Shown here: piece by piece, positions 15,908 to 24,128 of the stretch
Numbering within the stretch: the first letter of the stretch is position 1
How the letters are laid out: the number at the start of each line of letters is the position of its first letter
Source: JAVBMC01 sp031552845
GTDB taxonomy: Bacteria; Verrucomicrobiota; Kiritimatiellia; RFP12; DVOR01
Length of the DNA stretch: 24,213 nt
Assembly: GCA_031552845.1 (NCBI GenBank)
Contig: JAVBMC010000075.1
Span: 1 to 24,213, forward strand
Direction of reading: 5' to 3'
Program-made: the position numbers and the translations under genes
Notes under the pieces: generated by a model
Databases searched by the model: none
The model's input: only the letters and a program-made list of their open reading frames with translations
Told to the model about the DNA's origin: nothing

Positions 15908-16489
15908 TTATTGTTCAGTTGCTGGCTTAATTTCAGCTGCCTGTTGTTGCGCAGGCAGCTGAGTGACGTCATGTTGGACAGCATTGGGCCAAGCCTGATT
16001 CAGCATGGCCACAATGTTGCGCGCAAGATCGGCAGATACCCGGGGCATTGCATCATGCATGCCGGTTTGCAGGTCGTTGCGTGTAAGGAAAGTCGTAGTC
16101 GCCTTCACGGGCACTTCGTTTAGAATCAGTACGCCGGTGCGGGAATCAACAAGTGTCACACGGGCAACAATATCAAGACGGTATTCTTTGGTTTGCAGGT
16201 TTTGGCTGCGGTCGAAGCGTAAGGAATGCCATTTGAGGCTGGTAACGCTCCCAAGGAGTTTGACGGTTGAGGAGTCGAGACTCATTGGCGTAAAGGTGCC
16301 ATCACGGAGCATCTCATCCAATACGGCACGCGTCACAAACGCATTAATCTCAGGGGTGCCTGATGAATTTTCAAACAGCGGTACGGCAATATCACGGCAA
16401 TCAGCCGGAACGTTCGACCCCAGCTTGTAAGCGGAGCACCCGACGAAAAACAACATGGACAAAATTAGTACTGAAAATACCCTTGGCAT
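15908..16489 (-). CDS. lptE: LptE-like LPS-assembly lipoprotein
   Basis: A 193-residue lipoprotein. The signal peptide (residues 1-17, VFSVLILSMLFFVG) ends in a lipobox with C18 as the lipidated residue, followed by SAYKLG, the usual LptE beginning. The mature part shows the family's alternation of strands and helices (DIAVPLFENSSGTPEINAFVTRAVLDEML). LptE plugs the LptD beta-barrel that inserts LPS in the outer membrane. The ATG at 16489 has GAGGG 7 nt upstream; the open frame extends 17 residues further back, past the promoter, and that part is not used. It is the first gene of the lptE-EIIA-sigma operon. It ends with a Gln/Pro-rich tail not usual for the family. LptD is not in the window. 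Confidence 0.82.
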   Translation of the reverse strand: MPRVFSVLILSMLFFVGCSAYKLGSNVPADCRDIAVPLFENSSGTPEINAFVTRAVLDEMLRDGTFTPMSLDSSTVKLLGSVTSLKWHSLRFDRSQNLQTKEYRLDIVARVTLVDSRTGVLILNEVPVKATTTFLTRNDLQTGMHDAMPRVSADLARNIVAMLNQAWPNAVQHDVTQLPAQQQAAEIKPATEQ

Positions 16490-16511
16490 AACACCCTCAA
16501 AGACGTATTCA

Positions 16512-16540
16512 ATTATAAACGGTACGCCTGCACAAGTCAA
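16512..16540 (-). promoter_or_regulatory. Strong sigma-70 type promoter of the lptE operon
   Basis: Minus strand: TTGACT (16540-16535), a 17-bp spacer, TATAAT (16517-16512). One mismatch in total to the consensus. Transcription would start near 16505, giving a leader of about 16 nt that still holds the GAGGG ribosome-binding site. Confidence 0.85.
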
Positions 16541-16641
16541 TCAAAAACAAAACTTTAACGCCTGCCACCGAGTGCAATCGTAAAATTGAACTGAAAAGGA
16601 CAGGCGACGCTCAAATATATGTAGAATATCATAGGACACAT

Positions 16642-16676
16642 CGAATAATTGCTAGAGTATGTCTAGTTTAGAATAG
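16642..16676. repeat. Left inverted repeat of the intergenic element
   Basis: Thirty-five bp whose core is GTCTAGTTTAGAATAG (16661-16676). It matches the reverse complement of 17162-17196 at about 27 of 35 positions by eye, and at 14 of 16 in the core. The two copies face each other across about 485 bp. Confidence 0.5.
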
Positions 16677-16830
16677 AGTACGACCCCTGAAAATCGTGAA
16701 AAGTTGAGTTGCTAAAACAGAACTTTTAACTACTTGATTTCCGTTGGTTTAGTACGCTTTCCTTTCGTGCGCCGCCGGAATAGGGTGCTGAATGGGAGTA
16801 TGCTATCTTCGTTGAGATTTGTGTTGATAC

Positions 16831-16922
16831 GTAAATCAAGCGGTACCGTACTCATAAATCACCTGATTTCGTACTCGTAAATCACTTGATTTCGTACCCA
16901 TAAATCAAGTGGTACCGTACCC
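16831..16922. repeat. Four tandem 23-bp repeats in A-B-B-A order
   Basis: Units lie at 16831-16853, 16854-16876, 16877-16899 and 16900-16922, each exactly 23 bp, sharing RTAAATCA at the front and CGTACYC at the end. Units 2 and 3 hold the inverted repeat AAATCA-CY-TGATTT; units 1 and 4 hold AAATCAAG followed by GGTACC instead. An extra half site, CTTGATTT, lies at 16733-16740, and ACCCCTGAARA follows the array and also occurs at 16684-16694. The regular spacing (just over two helical turns) looks like a cluster of protein-binding sites. Confidence 0.85.
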
Positions 16923-17030
16923 CTGAAGAAAGCATGTTTTTCGTGCCCGAATTTACTGCGTCAGTGTCGGAGCCTGAAAAGGGAAACGATTAAAATTGGA
17001 GAAAGTCCCTGAAGTCACGTGGCAAGATAG

Positions 17031-17075
17031 ATGCGTATTCGCCGAAACAGCTCTGATTATCTAATGAATACGTAT
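17031..17075. repeat. Hairpin within the intergenic region
   Basis: ATGCGTATTC (17031-17040) pairs with GAATACGTAT (17066-17075) over 10 positions with one G-T pair, around a 25-nt loop. There is no T-tract on either side, so it is not an obvious terminator. Confidence 0.5.
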
Positions 17076-17161
17076 ACGCGAAGAGGAAGGGAGGAAAGCT
17101 AGAATAGCTAAACGTGATGTGGTGCACTTGGCGAGTATGCCCTACCCTGCTGATATACAAC

Positions 17162-17196
17162 CTATTTCAAACTAGACACGCCCTATCAATCATTAG
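17162..17196. repeat. Right inverted repeat of the intergenic element
   Basis: This is the partner of the repeat at 16642-16676. Its core on the plus strand is CTATTTCAAACTAGAC (17162-17177). It ends 56 bp from the stop codon of the upstream kinase gene. Confidence 0.5.
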
Positions 17197-17251
17197 AAGC
17201 ACTCGCTATCAGAAATGAATCAGCACAGTCTACCGATCACTATGCAATACC

Positions 17252-20200
17252 TTAACTGCTTGAATCGGCTTGCTTATCTTTTTGCTCAAGAGCCTCACGG
17301 ATATGGCGTGCGAGTGATTCACGGTTAAATGGTTTATGCAGCATCTTGACGTCACTGAACTTGACATCTCCATCTTCAAATACCTCAGCCGTGTAACCGG
17401 ACATAAACACCACCGGCACTTCGGGCCGTAACTGGGCAGCAAGTTTGCGCACATCCATTCCGTTCATAATGGGCATAATCATATCCGACAAAATCAAATC
17501 GATGGTACGGGTCTTATCTTCGAGAACGTCTTTGATATCCGGAGAGTGATTGATGGCAATCACATTATAACCGAGAGACATCAATGTCGCACGGGTCAGC
17601 TTCAAAATGCTTTCTTCATCCTCTACCACAATAATGGTACCAGTGCCGCCGATATCCTTGACGGAGACCTTCTCAACTTTGGCGCGCACAGACACTTCCC
17701 CCGTCAGGTGCTGCGGCAGATACAGCATGAATGATGTGCCGTTACCCGGCGAGCTTTGGACGTTTATGCCGCCCTTGTTTTGCGTGATGATGCCGTGGAC
17801 GGAGGATAAGCCCAATCCGGTCCCTTCGCCCGGAGCCTTTGTCGAGAAGAACGGATCAAACATTTTACTGATAACGGCCTCATCCATGCCGCAGCCATTG
17901 TCCGTAATGATCAAACGCACATAAGGCCCAGGGTCGGCAGTATGCCCGGAGACCCAAGTCGTCTTCTGCAAATTGATGCACGATACTGCAAGCGTAATCA
18001 ATCCTTGCGCATCGGCACTATCAAGGACATCGGTTGCATGGATGGCATCGCGAGCATTCACAACCAAGTTGCTTAGCACTTGCACCATTTGTGCCGGATC
18101 TACCTTGACCATGCACGGTACAGGCGACAACGTCAAATTCACAGTTACATCCTCTCCCGCCATTTTCCGCAGCATGGCAAGATTTGCCCGTAACATTGTA
18201 TTCAGGTCGAGAACTTCCGGAGCGAAAGTTTGCTTGCGGGCAAAAGCCAGCAATTGACGCGTAATGCCGGTTGCCTTTTGCGCGGAGTTCTGAATTTCTA
18301 AAATATCGTTATAAAGCTTGTTCTCCTCGTCAAGGTCTGAAAGAATCAGCTCGACGTTGCCCAGAATAACTTGGAGCATGTTATTAAAGTCATGAGCAAT
18401 ACCACCCGCCAACAAGCCAACAGCCTCGAGGCGTTGGGCCTTACGTAAGGCAACATCCATATCCGCTGTTTCCTGAGCAGATGTTTTGCGTTCGGTTACG
18501 TCGCTTGTGATGCCGATTGCACGAATCGGTTTATCGCCTTCAAAAATAAACGTCACATGCTCCTGCATCCAGCACACACCGCTGTTTTGATTCAAGAGGC
18601 GGTACTCCTGAGTAAACGTTTCGCCGCTTTCAAAATGCTCTTTGTAGTTTTGCAGAATCTGGGCGGAATCGGGCGGGTAAAATTGCGCGGCTACGATTTC
18701 AAGCGGCTCTCCAACTTGGACCGACACATAGTTCCGACTGAATTTCGAGAGATAGGTGTACTTTTTCGTCAGCAAATCAAGTTCCCACAACACCGCCGGG
18801 ACATTTTCGGTAATATTCATTAACCGTTCATTTTGACGGGAGAGCTCAAACGTACAATCTTCAACGAGTGCCTCCAGCGTCAATTGACTGCGGCGGATCC
18901 AAAACACGATGAAACACAATATCGGCAAACCGATACAAGCCGTCATCATAATCAAATACTGTGTCGTCAGCGGATGCGCTTCAATAAACGCATCGCCCGC
19001 ATGTATGCACAGAACAAAAGCGGTATCGTAGAGGATCAACGGCAGGTAAAACGCAAATTTTTCAGGTGCCCGTAAACGTTCGTAGAGAGGCGGAATGCCA
19101 AGCGAGCGCTTAGCCTCTGACGGCATTGAGGATGCTACGTATTCAGCATTGCCATCCGGATGCAGCCGGAAGAAATCAATCAATAGCATATGATCAATAT
19201 CCGAGTCCTCCCGAATGCCGGTCAGGCTTTGCAAGGTGTTGGCCAAGCGCATCGGCATCACCAAAAAACCGCTGATGGGATGCTGATCTTCTGTCGGCAG
19301 CACCGGGTGCACAATCAGCACGCCACGATCCTCTGTCCGTCCCAACACCAGTTCCATCGGGCGCGAAACCGTTGTCCGGCGTGTCCGCATGGCACGCTCC
19401 AAAGCCTCATAGCGGGCGGGGTCGCCTGCATAGTCAAACCCGGTTGCATAGAGTTCGTCCCCGGCAAACCAGATGGGATAATAAGCATCGCGTTGAGCCG
19501 CCCTGACAGGATTACCGTCCGACCCATGCTCCCATATTTCAAAAGTCGGATCGAAGTCCGCCCTTCTCGTATTCTCAAATATTTCGCGATCCTTGTCATC
19601 CACACGGGCAACCCAGCACAATGCAGTAAAATTCCCCTGCAACTGGAATGGCTCAAGATAGGCATTGAAAATATCGGACGTCAGCTCGCCCGTAAAATAT
19701 CCGATACGGTCAATCGTTTTAATTGCTTTATTTTCCGTACCGCTGACACGATTCGCCAGCCGATGCACAAGATATTCCATTTGCTGTAAGAAGTTTGACG
19801 CTTGGCCAAACACCTCACCCTCACGCAACAATGTCGTCAAAGGAAACAGCAGCGAAAGCACCACTAACACCGCCGCCAAAACCTCAGCATAACGGAATCG
19901 ATTAGCAGGCCGCCCAACTCTTCCGCGGGCGAAAATCAGCCAAATAACAAATACCAGCGTCAGTGTCAGCGGCAAAAACAACAAATAGGTCTGCTTAGCC
20001 GAAGTCTTCAACGCCAGCTGCCACAACATCGTTTCGTTGTTTGCTGCTAACAAAAACAGCGGTTTGCCGGTGATTGGATGAAAAATCGGCACACAGGAAA
20101 CACGAATAGTCTCCAGCGAGTTGGGAAGTGCCTGTTCAAATGAAACCGCTTTACGCTCGGCAAAAGCCGCCAGCAGTTGCGGAGGTGGATTTTCAAAAAC

Positions 20201-20572
20201 CTTGTCGTCCGGAACAATGGGATACTTGAGCCCTGCACTGCATGGCCCCAGCGTGAAAACGGCATTCTCGGGATCTGTGCAGAACAACACCCAAAATTGC
20301 GCATTACCGCTCAGCGTTCTGGAATACATGTCCAAGGTGCGGGAAACAAAACGCTGTGTCTCCTCCGACAGTTCTTCACCTTGATAGTACAGCTGCTCAA
20401 ACGGTTCTGAACACAACATGCTGGCCATGCACGAGATTTGCGAAGCCATCGTTTGCGCATAAACACTATCCAAGCGTTGGACGCGCCACCCCGACACCTT
20501 GTGTGCGAAAAATCCTATTCCGGCGAGCGTGCCCAGCAGTATGCACAAAAAGATCCGCGTTCTCACCGTCAT
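17252..20572 (-). CDS. Hybrid sensor histidine kinase with CHASE-like sensor (kinase 1)
   Basis: A 1106-residue membrane kinase. Membrane helices lie at about 5-23, 195-214, 229-250 and 537-558. A first extracytoplasmic region (24-194) and a second, CHASE-like one (about 251-535) can each sense a ligand. Inside the cell follow PAS (about 585-697, ending GITSDVTERK), HisKA with H727 in GGIAHDFNNML, the HATPase (N839 in VVNARDAI, DNGCGMD, then GEGTGLGLSSVHG) and a receiver domain with E984/D985, phospho-acceptor D1030 (LSDMIMP), S1058 and K1080. All catalytic residues are present. I chose the ATG at 20572 because GGAGG stands 8 nt before it; the frame could start 15 codons earlier. The protein has no DNA-binding output. 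It lies 141 bp after its paralogue and on the same strand. Confidence 0.93.
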   Translation of the reverse strand: MTVRTRIFLCILLGTLAGIGFFAHKVSGWRVQRLDSVYAQTMASQISCMASMLCSEPFEQLYYQGEELSEETQRFVSRTLDMYSRTLSGNAQFWVLFCTDPENAVFTLGPCSAGLKYPIVPDDKVFENPPPQLLAAFAERKAVSFEQALPNSLETIRVSCVPIFHPITGKPLFLLAANNETMLWQLALKTSAKQTYLLFLPLTLTLVFVIWLIFARGRVGRPANRFRYAEVLAAVLVVLSLLFPLTTLLREGEVFGQASNFLQQMEYLVHRLANRVSGTENKAIKTIDRIGYFTGELTSDIFNAYLEPFQLQGNFTALCWVARVDDKDREIFENTRRADFDPTFEIWEHGSDGNPVRAAQRDAYYPIWFAGDELYATGFDYAGDPARYEALERAMRTRRTTVSRPMELVLGRTEDRGVLIVHPVLPTEDQHPISGFLVMPMRLANTLQSLTGIREDSDIDHMLLIDFFRLHPDGNAEYVASSMPSEAKRSLGIPPLYERLRAPEKFAFYLPLILYDTAFVLCIHAGDAFIEAHPLTTQYLIMMTACIGLPILCFIVFWIRRSQLTLEALVEDCTFELSRQNERLMNITENVPAVLWELDLLTKKYTYLSKFSRNYVSVQVGEPLEIVAAQFYPPDSAQILQNYKEHFESGETFTQEYRLLNQNSGVCWMQEHVTFIFEGDKPIRAIGITSDVTERKTSAQETADMDVALRKAQRLEAVGLLAGGIAHDFNNMLQVILGNVELILSDLDEENKLYNDILEIQNSAQKATGITRQLLAFARKQTFAPEVLDLNTMLRANLAMLRKMAGEDVTVNLTLSPVPCMVKVDPAQMVQVLSNLVVNARDAIHATDVLDSADAQGLITLAVSCINLQKTTWVSGHTADPGPYVRLIITDNGCGMDEAVISKMFDPFFSTKAPGEGTGLGLSSVHGIITQNKGGINVQSSPGNGTSFMLYLPQHLTGEVSVRAKVEKVSVKDIGGTGTIIVVEDEESILKLTRATLMSLGYNVIAINHSPDIKDVLEDKTRTIDLILSDMIMPIMNGMDVRKLAAQLRPEVPVVFMSGYTAEVFEDGDVKFSDVKMLHKPFNRESLARHIREALEQKDKQADSSS

Positions 20573-20713
20573 GCCCGTACCCTCCAGACAGAACTGCAGG
20601 AATTCATCAAACGCCAACCTGCAATCGGCGCGAACGACACCTTTATCCCGCCCTGCAGCCTCAACATATATAATTTATGCAGTAACATATACGTAGTTTG
20701 AAAGTATAGCAAA
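20573..20713. other. Short AT-rich gap between the two kinase genes
   Basis: The 141 bp include an AT-rich part (20661-20713) with several -10-like hexamers on the minus strand, for instance TGCTATACT (20710-20702, extended -10 form) and TATATG. Kinase 1 may thus have its own promoter, but I cannot name one -35/-10 pair with confidence. No terminator for kinase 2 is visible. Confidence 0.4.
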
Positions 20714-23700
20714 TTAATCTTCAACCGCCGGTTCCAACGACCGCTTGATAAACAAACCAAGATCCGCACAGCCGAACGGCTTCATCAACAATTTCGTTGT
20801 CGCGAAATCCTCCGGATGATCCTCCATAACACTTTCTGGTGAAGCCGACATAAACACCACCGGCACTCCTTCAAACATTTCCCTGATCCGACGTGCCAGC
20901 TGCAGCCCGCTCATTTCCGGCATGATCATATCCACCAACACCAAATCCACCTTGCTGCTGAGATTCTTTAAAATATCAATTGCATCTGCACCACGCATGC
21001 AAACAATGACTTCATAACCCAGCGACAGCAGCGTTGACTGAGTTAGATTCAAGATTTCCTCATCATCCTCCACTACAAGAATCGTGCCTGTACCATGCAA
21101 ATCCTGCAAGGAAACCCGTGGCGCAACTGAGACGGATTCTTCCTCGCCCTCGCCCTTGTGCTGCGGGAAGTACAGCGAGAAAGTAGTGCCGCTGCCCAGC
21201 GTACTCTTGACGTTGATACCGCCCTTATTCTGGCTCAAAATACCATGGATCGTTGACAGTCCCAGGCCAGTGCCCTTGCCGCGGGCCTTCGTCGAGAAGA
21301 ATGGATCGAATATCTTGCTGATTGTCGCCGCATCCATCCCGCTGCCGCTATCTGCCACCATCAGGCAAACATAATCGCCATCCGGCAGCGTTTGCCCGGA
21401 CGTACAAGTCATATCGCGCAAATGCACCGGTGCCAGCGTCAGCTTAATTGAACCGGCCGTCGACATTGAACGGATTGCGTCACGTGCATTGACCACCAAA
21501 TTCGTAACCACCTGGTTGATTTGCGAAGGGTCAATGCTCACCACGCACGGCACCAATGCCGGGTCAAAGTCTACCGAAATCCCCTCGCCTGCCAACCGCC
21601 TCAAAATCTGCATGTTCTCACGAATCGTCACATTCAAATCCTGCAGCTCAGGCGCAACCGCCTGCTTGCGGGCAAACGCCAACAACTGACGCGTAATCCC
21701 CGACGCCTTTTGCGCGGCCTTTTGAATATCACTCAAATCTGCGAAGTTCGGGTCCGACGTATCAACGTTCGCCAGCACGAGTTCTGTATTGCCCAACATC
21801 ACCTGCAGCATGTTGTTAAAATCATGGGCAATGCCTCCCGCCAGCAAACCAACCGCCTCCAGCCGCTGGGCATTACGCAACGCCACATCCATCTTCTCCA
21901 AATTCTCTGCGGCCAGCTTCCGCTCAGTAATATCATTGCTGATGCCAATCGCCCGAACCGGCTTCCCATTCTCCAGCGCAAACGTCACCTGCTGGTGAAT
22001 CCAATAAATCTGTCCCTTCTTGTCAATCAGCCGGAACTCCTGCACCAACGGCTCACCCGATTTAAAGTGCTGCAACGACTCCTGACGAAACGTCTCCACA
22101 TCCTGCGGATGCAGATGCTCTAGGAACGACTCCCACTCATCATCAATAGCCAAAATCGCATACGTCTCCACATACTTCGAAAAATACGTGAACTTCAACG
22201 ACGCCAAGTCCAACTCCCACAACACCGCCGGCACATTCTCGGTAATCTCCACCAGCCGCTCGCTCTGCTCAATCATCTCCATCACCCGCACCCGCACCAG
22301 CTTCGTCAAAGCCGCCTGCCGCTTACGGATAATCAAAACAATCACCCCTAACAGTGGCGCAACCACCAATCCAATCAACAAAACCAAATGACGGGTCGAA
22401 AACGGATGCACGCCAAAAAATGCCGACCCCGGATGCGCACAAATCACCATCATCCTGTCAAAATAAAACAACGGAATAAAGAATGAAAACTGCTTCGGAT
22501 TCTGCAACCGCTCAATCACTGGCACGTAAGCAAACGAAGGCTTCGCCTGCTCTGGCACAGACGAATCGAAATAACGGAACCGCCCATCCTCATCCAACGC
22601 AAAGATATCCAGAATCAACGTATTACGCTCCGTCGCGTACCGCCCCGTGATACTCTGCAACCCATCCACCAGCCGCAACGAAACCGAAAACAGCGCAAAC
22701 AACCGCTCCGGCGCCTTCCTCGAAAACACCGGATGAATCATCAAAATACCCTGATGGCTCCGATTGTCGCTCACATATGTAATCAAATCCGAAACCGCCG
22801 TTGTTCGTGTCTGCAACGCCTTCTCAATAGCCGCCAACCGCACCGGCTCGCTTGCAAAATCAAATCCCAACAAACGCCGCTGGGTCGCCGGGCCATTACT
22901 GTCAAATACCATCGGATAATACACATCCGCCTTCTCCGCCGGCACCCGCTGCTCGCCCGTGCCCCGCTGCCAAATATGCGGGAACTCCGCCTCAAACTTC
23001 CGCAACCGCTCCTCAAACGCCCCGCGCTCCCCCTCGGACACCCGCTCCAAAGTCACAACCCCGGAGAAACACCGCTGCACCTGAAACGGCGCCACAAACG
23101 CCCGGAAAACATCCTCCGTCAACTCCCCCGAAATCTCCTCCAGCCGGTCCGCTGCATTAAAAATCTGATTCTCCACTCCATTCAGCCGCCCCATCAGCCG
23201 ATCCACATGCAAATCCACCTGCTGCGCAAACGTCCGATAAAACCCATGCCGCTCATGCGCCTCCAAAGCCGTCGCCAGCGGAAACACCACCGCCAACGAC
23301 ACACACACCACCAACACCGCCTCCACATACCCCCGATACTTCTTCCACCGCCCCAAAGCATCCCGGTAAAACAGCAAATACAACCACCCCCCCAACAGCA
23401 CCATCAACGGCAAATGCACCAGCCACACCCGCCAGATCACCCCCGCAACCGTGCTCATCCACTCATCATGATTCGGGCTCCCCCCCACCACATACCGCAG
23501 CTCCCCCGTACGCGGATTAAACACCGGCATAAAATACACCGGCAACGTACTCCCATCCCCCTGCTTCAAATTCGCGCTCTGCGCAACAAACTGCCCCGGA
23601 CTACTCTTAAACGCCTCTGCCAGCTCCCGTGGCAACTCCACAACCTTTCCCGAAGGCTGCTCCATCCGCAAAAAGTCCGGCTTCCCCACAGCCGCCCCCA

Positions 23701-24007
23701 ACCGCAACCCATCCCAAGCATTCAGCAGCAGCCACACATCCGGCACCTTCACAGCCTTTGCATACAGCTGCAAATCCCGCACGATCAAATCATGCGTCGC
23801 CGCATTCGGCAACACCCCTGAAGAGAAGAAATCCGACAACGGTCCCACGCGCAACATCTTCGCCATCGCCGCCGCATGCCGTGCAAAATTAAGACTATAT
23901 GTTTCCTTCAACTCCTCGACGCGCCACCTCGCCACCCCATACGAAACACCACAATACGCCAGCAGCAACGCCAAGACCGAAAGAGCAAAATAATGATTAC
24001 GCTTCAT
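20714..24007 (-). CDS. Hybrid sensor histidine kinase with CHASE-like sensor (kinase 2)
   Basis: A 1097-residue paralogue of kinase 1 with the same order of parts: membrane helices at about 6-25, 190-213, 227-248 and 540-560; extracytoplasmic regions 26-189 and about 249-539 (CHASE-like, with SGELTEDVFRAFVAPFQVQ and later ALQTRTTAVS); PAS (about 586-698, ending GISNDITERK); HisKA with H728; HATPase with N840, DSGSGMD and GKGTGLGLSTIHG; receiver with E980/D981, D1026 (LVDMIMP), S1054 and K1076. The kinase core is very close to kinase 1, the sensor halves much less so. I chose the ATG at 24007 (MKRNHYFAL, signal-anchor type) with GGGGCGG upstream; the open frame goes back to 24109 but passes the predicted promoter. 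The first ~1.5 kb of the gene has a strong strand bias in base use not seen in kinase 1. Confidence 0.93.
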   Translation of the reverse strand: MKRNHYFALSVLALLLAYCGVSYGVARWRVEELKETYSLNFARHAAAMAKMLRVGPLSDFFSSGVLPNAATHDLIVRDLQLYAKAVKVPDVWLLLNAWDGLRLGAAVGKPDFLRMEQPSGKVVELPRELAEAFKSSPGQFVAQSANLKQGDGSTLPVYFMPVFNPRTGELRYVVGGSPNHDEWMSTVAGVIWRVWLVHLPLMVLLGGWLYLLFYRDALGRWKKYRGYVEAVLVVCVSLAVVFPLATALEAHERHGFYRTFAQQVDLHVDRLMGRLNGVENQIFNAADRLEEISGELTEDVFRAFVAPFQVQRCFSGVVTLERVSEGERGAFEERLRKFEAEFPHIWQRGTGEQRVPAEKADVYYPMVFDSNGPATQRRLLGFDFASEPVRLAAIEKALQTRTTAVSDLITYVSDNRSHQGILMIHPVFSRKAPERLFALFSVSLRLVDGLQSITGRYATERNTLILDIFALDEDGRFRYFDSSVPEQAKPSFAYVPVIERLQNPKQFSFFIPLFYFDRMMVICAHPGSAFFGVHPFSTRHLVLLIGLVVAPLLGVIVLIIRKRQAALTKLVRVRVMEMIEQSERLVEITENVPAVLWELDLASLKFTYFSKYVETYAILAIDDEWESFLEHLHPQDVETFRQESLQHFKSGEPLVQEFRLIDKKGQIYWIHQQVTFALENGKPVRAIGISNDITERKLAAENLEKMDVALRNAQRLEAVGLLAGGIAHDFNNMLQVMLGNTELVLANVDTSDPNFADLSDIQKAAQKASGITRQLLAFARKQAVAPELQDLNVTIRENMQILRRLAGEGISVDFDPALVPCVVSIDPSQINQVVTNLVVNARDAIRSMSTAGSIKLTLAPVHLRDMTCTSGQTLPDGDYVCLMVADSGSGMDAATISKIFDPFFSTKARGKGTGLGLSTIHGILSQNKGGINVKSTLGSGTTFSLYFPQHKGEGEEESVSVAPRVSLQDLHGTGTILVVEDDEEILNLTQSTLLSLGYEVIVCMRGADAIDILKNLSSKVDLVLVDMIMPEMSGLQLARRIREMFEGVPVVFMSASPESVMEDHPEDFATTKLLMKPFGCADLGLFIKRSLEPAVED

Positions 24008-24018
24008 AAAACCGCCCC

Positions 24019-24046
24019 ATTTTACCACATTCACACCAGTTTTCAA
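24019..24046 (-). promoter_or_regulatory. Predicted promoter of kinase 2
   Basis: Minus strand: TTGAAA (24046-24041), a 16-bp spacer, TAAAAT (24024-24019). The -10 ends 11 nt before the ATG at 24007, so the leader would be only about 4-5 nt. Confidence 0.5.
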
Positions 24047-24128
24047 GCCACAAACACCGCTACCCAAAAAAACAAGGTTCATGCCTAGATTAGATTGACT
24101 TAAACTCAATTTCGACTAGTATTGACGC

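Larger units (their letters stand above)
16541..17251. other. Long gene-free region with repeats
   Basis: About 710 bp between the second-to-last kinase gene and the lptE promoter hold no open frame with start signals or family likeness on either strand. The stretch is AT-richer than its surroundings. It contains a diverged pair of inverted repeats, a 10-bp hairpin and a tandem array of four 23-bp units, listed separately. A short perfect palindrome, AGCTA-GAA-TAGCT (17098-17110), is also present. It may be a remnant of a mobile element, a regulatory region or a source of a non-coding RNA. Confidence 0.7.

Noticed and set aside
16831..16922. CRISPR array
   Set aside because: The four 23-bp units are directly adjacent with no variable spacers, and no cas gene is present.
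17031..17110. Terminator for the kinase operon
   Set aside because: The hairpins at 17031-17075 and 17098-17110 lack a T-tract on the minus strand, so I list the first only as a hairpin.
22733..23821. Long open frame on the plus strand inside kinase 2 (362 codons)
   Set aside because: It is antisense to an intact kinase gene, is made almost only of His, Pro, Arg and Gln, and results from the C-rich plus strand, which lacks stop codons.
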